Origin: Bradysia coprophila
Taxonomy: Eukaryota; Arthropoda; Insecta; Diptera; Sciaridae
Reading direction: 5' to 3'
Assembly: GCF_014529535.1 (NCBI RefSeq)
Contig: NC_050736.1
Span: forward strand, 4,092,001 to 4,156,000
Length of the DNA: 64,000 nt
The notes beneath the pieces were generated by a model. It was not told the DNA's origin. It did no database searches and saw only the letters and a list, made by a program, of their open reading frames with translations. Position numbers and translations under genes: made by a program. Shown one piece after another: positions 26,101 to 38,834 of this stretch. The stretch's first letter is position 1; the number at the start of each line of letters is the position of its first letter.

Positions 26101-29100
26101 TCTGTCTTATTCGAAGCGTGTAATTCTGAATTACTCTATTAACATTAAGTTCAACGTATAGGATTTATGAATGTTTACTGTTTGTTTGTTTCTTTTTGGT
26201 AGTGAAATGAATTTCGGTTAATAAAAAATGGAGAGTACGAGAAAAGTAGGAGGAAAAACTCAAATATAAACTTAAAGGTTATCACCGAACAGAAGAGCGC
26301 AATTGAACAATAAAATTTCGATTAAAAGTGATTTACATCATCGATTGCGTCTAATCTACAATTTAGTTTTCCTTTGTCTAATAATAGGGACTTGTCGCAA
26401 TAAAAACTTGTAGATACGGATTAAAATATGCAATATTATGGACTAAACAGAACTTATAAATCCAGAAGACGAACGATTGATGAGAATTGATATTCTGAAA
26501 GGTTTTTTTTAGGGAAAGAGGTACTTTTTGATTGCAATCTGAACACGGATTGTTTCACAATATTTTTCGGTACTAAAAATTTCATAAAATAAGAATCAAT
26601 TTATGGCGACATTTTATTGAACTTTAGATGCTTTTTATATAAAACTATCAAAAGAGATAATATTTGGAAATCGAGGCCTAAACAAATTTCCACAGAAAAA
26701 GAGAAAACCAGCTAAAGTCAAATGTAGTACATTAGATTTAATAATTAATAATTCAAAAATGAAAAGATTAAAATATTATCTTAACACTAGCATCACTCGA
26801 TATTACTAAAAAACAAATAATAATGACGACAAGCTATTTGCTATTTTATCCGATTAATAAATATATTAAAGGTTAAAGGACATAACCATGAAGCTAAAGA
26901 CAAACAAAACGAACAGTTAGAAATATATTTATGTTCACTCGTCGGAATTCAAAATTTTAATTGAAATGTTTCATCTATAATTCTCTAAGGGGCGTCTCGA
27001 AAAGCACGTAGATTCAGTCACTTCATTTAAATACATAATACTGCTTTCGGGATGCATAATAAATCATTGAAAATATATTTAAACAATACTTGCATTAAGA
27101 ATATATAGAGAAACGCATTAAAATTTAAACAAAAACAAAAAATTAACGTGACTCAAGTGGTTGTAGATTTTTATATAAAATTGTCTACGTTACTTTATCG
27201 TATATATATGAAAGTCAACACTGTTGTGCCATATACATGATGCATACATGGCCTATGATCAGATATATTTTGTAAAATCTAACATTTGATTTTTGCGTAT
27301 TTAGTCATCTTATCCTGCGGCTCATACTTTGAACGTTTATGATTTTTCATTCTAGTTTCACTCTCTGATGAAACTAATAGATTTGAATTTTCAATGGTTG
27401 ATATTAACAATAACAAAAAATATGCAAAATAGTCTATTAGTTTCGGTTTCAGATTTTGTTTCTGTTTTTCAAAAAAAAAGAAAAATATTTTTTTAAAAAC
27501 AATAACGCACATTCACGAGAACAACAAAAAAAGATTTAAAATTAAAACAACTAAAATTTAAAAGAAGAAAAAAATGTAATGAAGTAAGCAATCAGTGTAA
27601 AAACAAAACCAGATCACTCAATTCCATGCCCAATTTATATAAAATAATGAAAATATCATACACCACACCAGAAAAATGTGCTGAATTAAAGCAAAACGCA
27701 TATGAAAATAAATAAATTTAAAAAAAAAATTAAATCATCATATCAAAGCTTTTCTGTGATGCAAAAGACTGAAGACAAAAATGAAATAAATTATAAATAA
27801 ATTTTCGACTAATCTTTTAAATTTAATTTCATAATTTCATATTTTATGTTTATATATAAGTTACTACACCATCACTTCACCGCCACAAGAGTTCAATTAT
27901 GTAAAAGTTTCCAAACAAAATTTCAATAATTCCTTCAAGCCATTATGGCACATTTTTCGAATCGTTGTCTTACTCAGCAGGATGGAAAAGTAATGTTGCC
28001 GAAACTAATTTGTTGATGGAAAATGGAAACGAAGAAAATCTTTTGTCTCCATCTCCATTATACACCATATTCATTAATAAATCTCTGTATATTTAAGTGA
28101 TAAAAGCTTAAAGCTCACAAATTGTTTCCGTTCAACATTTTTTTTTTTCTTTTTCTTCTTGCAATGACAGTGACTTTCGCGGCAATTATGAAATTTTAGG
28201 TGGTATTTTTACATTTCTGAACATTGTTCGATGGGATTCGAGATGACGAAAGAGGCAAATATTTGAATGAAGATTTAACGTGTTATAAATCATATTTACT
28301 TACAGTATGCAAGCATGGAATGAAAAATATATATATACGATATAATAAGACGCACACAAGCTCAATACACAGAGATAAAATTTACTAAAAAGCAATTTCT
28401 TTGAATATTACAAGTAATAAAGAGAAAAGAGAGAGCAAGAAAGTTTATTATTTAAAAACAAATTTATTAGAAGATATAAAGAACTAAAAAATATAAAAAA
28501 TTTTATTTAAAAAACAAAGTTATTTTTTGAAGAAGAAAAAAACGCAAAAAAGTTTAATGTCACTAAAATAAAAATGAAAAAGAACGCCATACATAACATG
28601 AAATTATTTATTTTTTTGAACCAAAAAAGTAATACGGAAAAAGTTAAATTTAAAGAAAAAGTAAAAGAAAACGTAAAATATAAATACAATTATATATATT
28701 AAAATATCAAAGCATAAAAAGTATATATTCTCTAAAATATATATAAAAAAAGAAAGAAAAAACATTAAAACAACTAATCGTATATTAAAATATGAAAAGG
28801 ACTGATATTTGTTAAATAACGAGTAGTTTTCAATAGTATCTAAAACAAAATTGCTGCGACGTAATTTAAACCAAAATCGTAATAGGTCCCCAAACATGTT
28901 GCAAAAGGTTTTTCATTAAACATTGTTGCACCATAGATAACATTTTCCTAAAACAAAACAAAAACTAAAACTTTGAACGTAACATTTTTTTGATCAAAAC
29001 AAAAACTTAAAAGTAAAAGAAAGAAAAACATTAAGAATTTAAGTGAAAAGAAACCAATTGGGAACACAAATTACATCGACAATTTTACAATTAAATTTCA

Positions 29101-29444
29101 GAATAAATATTAATTTAATATCAACATCAAAAAAAGACAGTTAAAATAAAGTTCTGTTTTTCAAAACTAATATGACAACAATAATTATAATAAAAATTTA
29201 AAAAAGACAACAAATGAAAACAACAATATTCGTAATAAAAAAAAACTAAATAAATTCTATTAAGCCTCTACTACTAACATTTACTATCAGTAACAATCTA
29301 TTTTACATAACTATTCCTCTTAAACTTCACTCGTAAATCTTTAGATGAAAAAACAAACAATATTGTCAACTCCAGACCGTGGTTTATTATACTTGTCTGA
29401 AGTTTATAATTTTAGCATTCCGGAAGTATTACCGAATTGGAGTA

Positions 29445-29622
29445 CAGTGTGAGAAAATAACGAAGTGACGATATTACAACGATATAAATCCAACTTGTTC
29501 CACATTCCACGTTATTCATGTATATCCATAACATGTTCGTATGATCATTAACGTGGATATCGTATGTGGAATGCATAAAATAAGTTGGATTAGAACGGTC
29601 AGTTCTTATAGTTCCCACACTG
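29445..29622. mobile_element. TA-flanked hairpin MITE near the end of the A-rich region
   Basis: A 178-bp imperfect inverted repeat: ends CAGTGTGAGAA and TTCCCACACTG (one mismatch), inner arms AAATCCAACTTGTTCCA against AAATAAGTTGGATT, and CATTCCACGT pairing near TATGTGGAATG. TA dinucleotides flank both ends (29443-29444, 29623-29624). Same general class as the element at 19511 but with a different arm sequence, so probably a different family. Confidence 0.7.
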
Positions 29623-31030
29623 TACGTTTTAAATTTTCTTGATCTTCAAATATTTGTAGTAAAATCCAAACGATTTGATTTGACGATACAAATTGCAGTA
29701 ATAGGCAATAGAGTCACCAATATATATTTCGAGAAGGAGAGAGAGAGAGAAAAAAAAGATAAAAGAGTTTGTCAGTAGCTATTCTGACTAAATATTCCAC
29801 TTCATCGCTGACAAATCAGTTTCACTTTCACTTCAAAACAAAATTCGCCATTACTGTAGCAAAAGAAAAGCCAAAAAAATGTCGTCGAAACGGTGTCTTA
29901 TTATATTACTTCTCACATTGTCACGTGATTAATCAAATTTCCAATAACCAAAATAAATAAAGTTGACATACCTGTGGTGACATAATTAACGACAAAAAAA
30001 GGTTTTAAATAAATAAAGAATAGCGTGTGCCCTTCATGGAAAATAAGAAAAGTTGCTACTTGTGTGTGTGTGCTACAGCAATAGGATTCAACCCCCTGGG
30101 GTTGAACAATGTGCTGGGAGCGGATAAAGTATTTTTGGAAATCCGTGAGGGTGTACAAAAGAAGAAGAAAAATAATATAATTAACTAAAAACCAATAATT
30201 TTCCAGATAAAAAAGAAAAGTGAACATAATAAAATTTAAATAAAAAAGAGTAAATAAAAATGCAACATAAGAAAATAAGTCTGATGATATCCCATATATG
30301 TATTAATAAATTAAAGAAAAAGAAAAAGAAAACATTATAAAAATAAATTTAAAGATATAAAAAAAAATAATTTATACCAATACTTTTTATATATTTACTA
30401 CCGTATATTTATATAAGCATACAATAAATGGTATGTAATAATAAAATATATATATATGAAAGAAAATCAGATCGCATTGTTACAATATTATATGAAAGAA
30501 GAAGAAAAAAAATCAGATTATTTATAAAATAAAGGATAAAAATTAACAATAAGTACATTTATTTAATTTAATTAAAAAAGAGAAAAAAAAACTAAAAAAA
30601 AAATACTTAAAAACACAAAAAAATATATGTACGAATATTATATTCATGATAATAAATGATTGTATAGATTTTTATAAAAGCAACAAAGAAAAAGAAAAAC
30701 ATTTGTAACGTAACCTTAACAGCAATATTATCCAACATAATGAAAACTTGGTCATAAAAGATTATTTTTTCCATTTTAAGAATATTGCGCATATATTATA
30801 CCGGAAAATCTATACAGTCATGCATCATTTAAGTAATAAATTACCAAAAATATATATATATATTATAAAATTTATATATACCTTATATATTATGTCGATT
30901 TAGTCACAATTCATTTAAAAAAGGAAAAAAAAGATATAAAATTAATAAAAAAAAGAAAGAAAAATTAAATTAAAAAAAATAAAACAACAAGAAAATTATT
31001 ATAGAAAATAAAATGGTATTTGTATTGTAA

Positions 31031-34000
31031 TGATTGTTTGTTTTATTTGTCGGCTAAGGAAATCGCTTTGGGCGAAGCTCTGGAAATAGTTGGAGTCGAC
31101 TTATGTTGCCGATTTTACAAATTACCTGCTGCTCTATTAAATCGCACAACGAATGAAATTCCCATCGACAAGTTGTCTTCCAAAATGCTTTCATGACATT
31201 TTTTTTGGAATTCGAACTTTAGAGCCACGCCAATTCTCCGCTCAGTTTTTCCGGCTCTTTCCACCCCGAAAGTTTTGGATGTCGTCCTCCCACATAACTC
31301 GGCGGTTCGCTGATGGTAAATTTTCAAAAACTGTAAAATCGTCTATCAGCGGCCGCCTGAGTGTCTATGGTGAACGAATAAAACTTGCTGCAGACGATAG
31401 AGCGTGAAAAACTATGGAACAAATCCGTTATTGGCGGAGAAAAAATTTTGATAGCGGAGATCGCCGATTGAAACTAGAGTTTTCAGTCTTAAAAATTGTA
31501 ACGCAACAGACCGTTATTGGCGGAATCTTCCCTTAAGAATTCAGTCCTTCGATTGCGATAATTTATTATTTAAACTTTGAATTCTACATGATTATGTCTC
31601 GGAAGGTAAGGTATGTATCTGAACCAGATCTAAATTTCACTGATATCAGATCCAATCCAAATAACGTTTTAATGACACAACTGTTTCCGATACAACTGAT
31701 ACCTGGTTAGAAGTTCTTGTGGATCCTTTTTTTAATTCTGCAATAAATTTGTGGGTACACTTTCAAAAAACTTCATTTTTGACCGTGAAATGGAAACGGT
31801 TTCATGAAAAATATGAAAATTTATGTATGAAGAAGGATCTGATCGAATTCAATTGAAACTTTTTGACTCTATCAAATTTACATAATAGCCTTGTTAAAGG
31901 TAATTCAAAGTCATAATTCATTAGTCCAGCTTATGGAATTTCAGTGAGAAGCATAGCTTCTCCATCAAAATTGTTAAACGTTTCAAAAAGAAATCAGTCT
32001 TCTCATTTTCTAATTAGCACAGAACTTAATCCTAACTTAACCTAAAACGACAAGGCTCGATTCGACAATGTGAAAGGTCGATCAATCAGAATCAGACGGA
32101 AGATGACATATTGGTTTAGTTTGTTCAATTCGATAACGTAGACAGATAAAGCCAACAATGCAAAAGCCTACAAGGATAATAGCTTAGATTCGTGAGTCAA
32201 TTGAAGCCGTTTTTGAGATCCTTGAGGGTCCCTCTATTCATTTTTGAAATAACCTTGTGAGTACCGCTTCATACAACCTTGTTGTGTTTGATTCGCCAGC
32301 GTCAGATTACTCGAAAAATTATGAACTTTAGCATTTTAGGTTAGCGAAAAGCTGACATGAGCACAGCTGGGTTCAGGTCAGGTTTCTTTCCTAAAGTTAA
32401 GTGGCCTGACCTGAAACTAAGTTCAATAGTTTCGATGTGCTTCTCCTATTCATCGAAGTATAGAATTGTATTCTGTCGAATGGTGCTATTGGCATATTGG
32501 TACTGTTATTGACAATGAAGAAACGAAATAATTAAGAGGTTCAATCGAGGGTTCAATGTATATTTAATTAATGAAGTAAAAGATTTTAATCCAATCTCTA
32601 GGTAGGGCGTTGTATTTAGTAATTAAAATATGATGTGTTTATTGGTGTACTAACAATATACTACGTAATTCCGGGTCTTAGATAGAATCCAACTAAAAAG
32701 TGATGATACCTTTATGCTTCAAATTTTCTGGTGTCTAATCTATGAGGGAGGATAAAGAATTTAAACAATGGTTTATAATAATTTACGCACTTTTGTTTCT
32801 GATTATTTGGACAAGTTCATTTGAATGTCAAAACCACAATACCAGACGATTTTTCTACAACCTCAAACAGCTTTCACGGGTTCAAAACATTTTTTTTGTG
32901 AACGAAAAACATCTGTCGTCCGAAAAATTAAGGTCTTTTAGCCGTCTCGTATAACTGATTGGATACATAATGAAATACCAATGTATTCTCGGAAATCTTT
33001 TGAGTTGATTTTAAAACATTAGAACCATCTACCGCAACGTGAATTTTGTGTGGATGTGTGCGAACGCGAATGTGTGGAAAGACCGTGATTAAATAATCAA
33101 CGATAGCTAGTGCAGATATATATTTTGTTTATTAAATTCGAAGAAATGAGTTACAGAATGTGAAATCGCAAGATTAATCTTTATGGGAGCCTTGTTTTAC
33201 ATAGAGCGAGATGTTTGTTTCAATTTGTTTTTTTTTTTATATTACGAATATACAAACTGTTACAATTTTCTTATTTTTTACCTTCACCGTTCAATGTCAG
33301 TCATTAAAATGGAATTGACTACCTACCTTCTTGTCCTTCTTAACAAATTGAAGAAAAAATATGAAAAGAAGAAGTGATCATTGATCTAAATGCTCTCATC
33401 TTCACAACATACAATTTGTGTTGTATAATGCACATATAAACGAATTTCAGCTGTTGGTTCCACACATTGATTCTTTCATACATATCCATCTGTTACGATC
33501 AAAATATGAAAATATCACATCGTTTTACGACTGAATTATGTGCAACGAGAAAAAAAAAACATTCTTTGCTCCCTTTGTTGTTGAAAATTGTGACTGGAAC
33601 CCTAAACATCTGTCCGTCGATAGTACACGTTCGACATTAATTTAACTCCACAATTTTACAGCTGTACGTATTGTACCTTGAGTAATATGTGTTGTGTACG
33701 TTAAGTTCGGCTGACAAAATTTAATAATATAATGCAGAGGAAAAAAAATGTTTAATTATAGTTTGGGGCTGATCACTTAGCACCATACAAAAACGCTTAA
33801 TTAAGTGATGTTAATACATCGTTCGTAAGTGGTTAACACATTAATTTTAATCGTCGGATTCAACCAGACGACCACACGAGTTTAGTTCTAGAAGCATTTT
33901 TTAGGAAGAAGGAAAAATTAGTGAGGTTCGTTACGTTTTGTAACGTTACAAGCACGTTACCATCAGTCAAATATTACACTGAAAGTTGCACGGAAACTCG

Positions 34001-34256
34001 ACGCACAATCAGAGAATATTCAAGAGATCAAAGACCAGTCAAATTACTTGCCGAAATAATTGGGAAAATATTCCAAGAGATTCTCGAAAATGTACCCTCC
34101 TAATCTTTTGCATAACTTCTCAGTATTCTGGGTGCTTGTCTGGTAGGTAATTTCGATAATTTTGTAAAGATTTTTGACTTTGGAATACACTACTTACCCT
34201 CATGTCTGAGCTCAGATTAAAACAATAAAGTCAGTTAGTTATAGAATGCATACCTA
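31031..34256. other. Intergenic region, no gene recognised
   Basis: Composition becomes balanced here. Short ORFs on both strands near 31,115-31,407 overlap each other and resemble no family. The phrase CCGTTATTGGCGGA occurs twice (about 31,425 and 31,511), suggesting a decayed repeat. A run of short CAGGTC motifs near 32,370-32,410 resembles the repeat in the Gbeta intron. Nothing else is supportable. Confidence 0.6.
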
Positions 34257-34265
34257 GTTTATCAC

Positions 34266-34813
34266 ATTGCACTGAAAAACCTACGACACAAGAAACGACG
34301 ACTTTCTGAAGAAGCATTGAGTAGTCGGTGATTCTTAAAGAACTCACCTTTTCTTCAGAAAATCGCCGTTTTTTAACATGTACTAGAAAACCCGTTTAAG
34401 ATAGTGCCAATTTTTGTGTTGACAATTTTTGTGCTGGCACAAATTATTTGGGCTACCACAAAATTTTTTGAAATTCGTTCAGTTTTGCATTGTAATACAG
34501 ATATTTGTGCCATCACGAATATTTAGGCTGACCACAATTTTTTTTAGTTCGGTTCAGTTTCATCCAAGATCTCAACTCAATTTTAATTTACAGGACAAAA
34601 TTATAGACGGCAACAATTCGCCCTTCAATAAATTGTATTAGGTTGGTGTTTGATTTGTCATAGAAAGATAAAAAATGTGTGTTAATATTCCGTGTATGAA
34701 ATGTTGAAAAAGTTGGAAATAACCACTTCCTGAAGAAAAGGAAGCGTCGACTACTCACTTTTCTTCGGAAACTCGCCGTTTTTTCAGATACTTCGTCGAT
34801 TTTTCAGTGCAAT
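34266..34813. mobile_element. Non-autonomous inverted-repeat transposon with 9-bp target duplication
   Basis: A 548-bp element whose ends are ATTGCACTGAAAAA and its exact complement TTTTTCAGTGCAAT. A perfect 9-bp direct repeat GTTTATCAC flanks it (34257-34265 and 34814-34822). Internally, GAAGAAGCATTGAGTAGTCG and CTTTTCTTCAGAAAATCGCC recur in inverted form near the right end (AAGCGTCGACTACTCACTTT, CTTCGGAAACTCGCC). No transposase ORF. A 9-bp duplication is typical of Mutator-like elements, so a MULE-derived MITE is the best guess. Confidence 0.8.
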
Positions 34814-36146
34814 GTTTATCACCTAAACCATTCCTGCACGTCCATCAACCTGCACTGTAGACGAGTATAATTTCCAACCGGCATTCAAAACCACGCATTG
34901 GTTTTATTGAAAATATTGCCTCTATATTCCATCTATTCCTAACCCCCAACGTTTTTAAACCATCAATTCATTATTATGCACACAAAAAATAACGGCAATT
35001 TTCGATGAACCCCTTTCAAAAAATGTCATAATAAACATTTCTGATACGGTTTTCCCTTGATCGGTAATCAGTTTGGCTTTGGTCATTGAACCTAACATTG
35101 TCGTAAATTTAAATGAATAATTACTTATGTATATAGCATAGCATATACATAAATGCACTTTCAATGCAAACGTAAACGACAAAGTTTCCAATGATAAAGA
35201 AAAGTTTCGAGTGTCTGATTTAAATTTTATTAAATGTTTCACATTCACATGTCTGCCGCGATTTTTCTTCTTTATTTTTCAATTTTCCTTTGTCTGCTGA
35301 AAAATAACTTCTTCCTCCAACAAATACATTATATGAAAATAGTTCCATTCTCCGAACCACATCTATGTAAAATAAACATATAAATCACATACTTCGACCA
35401 TTTTTATCTCATCCCCGCTGAAAGCGCCAAGTTCTTTGTTCGAATATACTAGCAAAAGTTCTCCGTGTATCGTGGTATGTATATTTTACCAGCTTCCTAT
35501 TTCCTATTTAGTAAATTGATATACATTTACGTTTTTGCTATATACATTCTCTCGTACCATTTTGTACATACTTCCAGTTTTCATGCTATGTACTCAACAT
35601 TCTCCCTTTTTTGTTATGTACTACAATAGAGTTCACAACATTTTTACCTACATCCAGTTTCAGTTACTCGTTTCGATGGCAGTTTTATATACGTTGAAAT
35701 GCAAAATTGCAGGAAAACTCGTCGTTTTCTCGTTCCTTGAATATGGTCGAAATGTCTGTTATACTGATTTAAAGCACATAGAAAGAAGCACACGTTTGAA
35801 AAGGGGTTGCTGTTATATGTCTAGAAAAGTTTAACGCAGAGTTTTTGATATAATTTTGCCTGGGATCCTTAATTTACCGGCAACATTGCTGGGCAATGAC
35901 CGCAGACGAATACATTGGGCTATGTGTGATTATTTGATGGTTGTGTTTTATATGCGCAGTAAATGGCTGTGCGCAAAAACTGTCTTTTTTCAGAAATGTT
36001 TCATACCACAAAGTATCAACTTTTGAAGCTTGTTTTGTGAAAACAGTTTTTTTGTTGTCATGATTTCAGAATTATTGTATTAGACGTCTAGTCAGGTTCA
36101 CTGTGATAACTTTTCCAATTTGTAATTGTCTCGAAAATTTACCGAG

Positions 36147-37080
36147 AGGGATTCTTTTGAATTTCGACTGACTGAAATCGGCGCTATTTATTCCGGGACT
36201 TTTTTATACATGCCTAGTTAGGCCTTCGTGCCTAGGCCCCAAAACAAGTCTCAGATATTTTTGATCTTCCATACATGGCTGGTTGTAAGTGGCCGAAAGT
36301 CGGAAAATGGAGTTTCGTAGTCCGGATCTCATTTCCGTAAGGTAAAGAGGACACGGGCGTGTATGGGTTCGTTAGAAAGCTGATGTCAAATATTACCTTC
36401 ATAAAATTTGATGATAAACGGCCGAAAATATGACTTCCGGGAAATTTCTCAAAATCTATGGAACCTCGGTGAACTTTGACGAGTGGTGTGACCTCACTAA
36501 TGCATTTATTTGATTAAATTATTACTTATTATGAATGTGGAGGACCTCAGCTTTACAGCGATACGCATATTTAGTAGTTTGGCGGAGTGAAACACACAGT
36601 TTTCATCTGTTACGTAGTCACGTTCCAAACTACTAAATATAGGTATCGGTGTGAAGCTGAGGTCCTCCACATTCATAATAAGTAATAATTTAATCAAATA
36701 AATGCATTAGTGAGGTTACAGCTCTCATCAAAGTTCACATAGGTTCTCTAGATTCTGAGAAATTTTCCGGAGTTCATATTTTCGGCTGTTTATCACCAAA
36801 TTTTTTGAAGGTAATATTTGCCCCGGTAGTGCTCGACATCAGCTTTCCAACGAACCCTTACACGCCCGTGGAATCGCCACCTTACGGAAATGAAATCCGG
36901 ACTACGAAACCCCATTTTTCGACTTTTGGCCACTTACAACCAGCCAGGTATGGAAGATCAAAAATATCTGAGACTGGTTTTGAGGCCTAGGCACCAAGGC
37001 CTTACTAGGCATGTATAAAAAAGTCCCGGAATAAATAGCGCCGATTTCGGTCAGTCGAAATTCAAAAGAATCCCTCCGAG
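36147..37080. mobile_element. Giant foldback element (arms about 450 bp)
   Basis: An almost complete palindrome of roughly 930 bp. The left end GGGATTCTTTTGAATTTCG reads back at the right end as CGAAATTCAAAAGAATCCC. Matching inner blocks include GCGCTATTTATTCCGGGAC / GTCCCGGAATAAATAGCGC, AGGCCT-rich segments, and GGAGGACCTCAGCTTTACA / TGAAGCTGAGGTCCTCC. The unpaired centre is short, around 36,575-36,620. No coding capacity is evident. Arms differ by scattered substitutions, so it is not recent. The target duplication could not be defined. Confidence 0.8.
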
Positions 37081-37269
37081 ACGTTTCTTAAGATAGTCGT
37101 TGGAAGCACTAAACAAGCACGCCTATGCGATTAAAACTGATGTGCTGTCTACTAAGGAAAATATCGAAAAATATATCCTTGTTCATCGATACCCAGCCTA
37201 TATTAGGTAGTTTAGCAATGTAAAACCAAAAGAGTCGTAAAATTCCTGTCATTTGGATCTTTAAGAGAT

Positions 37270-37640
37270 GGATTCTTTTGAAAATCCACCTACCAAAATC
37301 GGACCAATTTCGTATGGGATGGATATCAGATAGTGTCGAGCTACACCTGATTGCTGGTGGAAGATCTTCGAAGGTAGAAAAAGGTGGTTTTTTAACCTCA
37401 TTTTTTGGCTAAATGTGAGATGTTCTCAAACCTGCTATGACCTGAAAGTATTCGACCTCAGCTTTCTAACGAACTAAAGAACACCCTGTTTCCACCTTCG
37501 GAGACATTCCACCAGCAACAAGGTGTAGCTCGAGAATATCTCAGGCCTGTTTTGAGGTCCACTGGCAAAGACCTTTCAAACCATGTATATATCCAATCCA
37601 TCCCAGACGAAATGGGTCCGATTTTCAAAAGATTCCCTCA
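37270..37640. mobile_element. Smaller foldback related to the preceding element
   Basis: An imperfect palindrome of about 370 bp. The left arm has GGATTCTTTTGAAAATC, AAATCGGACC, GAGCTACACCTGATTGCTGG. The right arm has the complements CCAGCAACAAGGTGTAGCTC, GGTCCGATTTTCAAAAGA. Its terminal GGATTCTTTTGAA and the inner phrase CAGCTTTCTAACGAAC match the foldback 200 bp to its left (CAGCTTTCCAACGAAC), so both belong to one family. Confidence 0.7.
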
Positions 37641-38682
37641 GAGCAATCATAAAATTCTGGTAAGTACTATGAAAGCTCTCGTAGAAGTCATTAGACTTTC
37701 GTTTGTCCACTCTGGGTAAAACAATAGTATTGTACTCTCAAGAGGGATGTTTCTTTGGGATAAAGAAAAACATCTTTTGAAAAACTTTTGGTAACTGTCG
37801 AAACACCAACCGATTTATTAGTCAGCTGCCTGCCTTACAGCTGAACGCTGCATTATATAAAATTTAGCAAAAAAAAAATGTTGTAATGTATATGTACCGT
37901 ACTGACGTTCTTCAAGTTTGAAAGAGGTGCTATGAGAGGTAAATTAAATTTGCATCTAATGACGAACGTCCTTTACATCACTGAAATGTTAATAGCTCGG
38001 ACCTGAATTTTAATTTAATTTATGGAATTTATGTTGTTAATTCCGTTAACTGAACTGAACATTTAGTAGTGGTAAACGTTTGAAAAAAATGGAAACCCTT
38101 TCGAATTATAACTCAATTTCCTTTCAAATATGTTCACCTTCAATAATAATCGTTGAGGGTAGTTCAAGTTAGCATGTATTTGTTCAAAAGCACGGAAGTT
38201 TCTTTTCCATTTTATGATTCGCGGAAGTATCAACCATAAAATGATATTTTTCTATGAAGTACAGTAAATATTGTCGATATAACAACATTAGGAATGTAAA
38301 CGACACTATGTGATATAGTAGTCTGTCTTCCGTGAAAATCCATTCAATCGAAAATTCCTTAATAAAAAAAATTCTATTTCCGGTTCGTTCAACTTATATC
38401 CAAGAACATCGCGAAAAACTTTGTTCAGTTAATGTAATACATCAAAACCCCTGCATAACAACGTATCCATCCCGTTGCACGTCTAGTCTATATTCCATCC
38501 CTTTTCATCCACTCGCTTAAAATTATCTCTAAACCACTACTCATGTTATATACCATTAATATACAATAGCGAACACAAAATCCGCATCATTGTGGAATCG
38601 ATATATTCAGTCGTATAAGTGTGTTTAGCTGTGTGATGGGTTTGAATTGAAATAACCATATCGTGAGATGGTTATGTATTTT
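37641..38682. other. Intergenic, nothing recognised
   Basis: No gene, RNA or repeat structure could be supported in this stretch. Short ORFs (for example 38332-38520) lack any family feature. Confidence 0.5.
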
Positions 38683-38826
38683 CAGTACCGGACCGGCTCG
38701 AAAAAGCCCATTGGGGGCTCTATGCAACTCAATTTAAAAAGGCCCAAAAATTAAAAATTATCATACAAAAATCCAAAAGGCCCATCGGGAATCCCCCGAT
38801 TTCACAGTATGGCCAGTTCGGGCCTG
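38683..38826. mobile_element. hAT-like MITE
   Basis: A 144-bp element starting CAGTACCGGACCGGC and ending with the imperfect complement GGCCAGTTCGGGCCTG. Flanking 8-mers TGTATTTT (38675-38682) and TATATTTT (38827-38834) match at seven of eight positions, as expected for an aged hAT 8-bp target duplication. The interior repeats AAAGGCCCA-type motifs. No ORF. Confidence 0.5.
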
Positions 38827-38834
38827 TATATTTT

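Larger units (their letters stand above)
15259..31030 (+). other. A-rich plus-strand region, candidate ultra-long 3' UTR of the MEX3-like gene
   Basis: Starts at the MEX3 stop codon and runs about 15.8 kb without any recognisable gene. The plus strand is strongly A-rich (AAAGAAAA and AATAAA-type runs throughout), unlike the more balanced sequence before the gene and after 31,030. Proximal poly(A) signals occur soon after the stop (around 15,857 and 15,905), so short isoforms are also possible. Two Pumilio-type sites were seen (TGTAAATA at 18315-18322, TGTATATA at 19190-19197), but such sites arise easily in AT-rich DNA. The last AATAAA, near 31,008, is followed by a TG/T-rich tract, after which composition changes sharply. 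That one transcript covers the region is inference. Confidence 0.45.
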
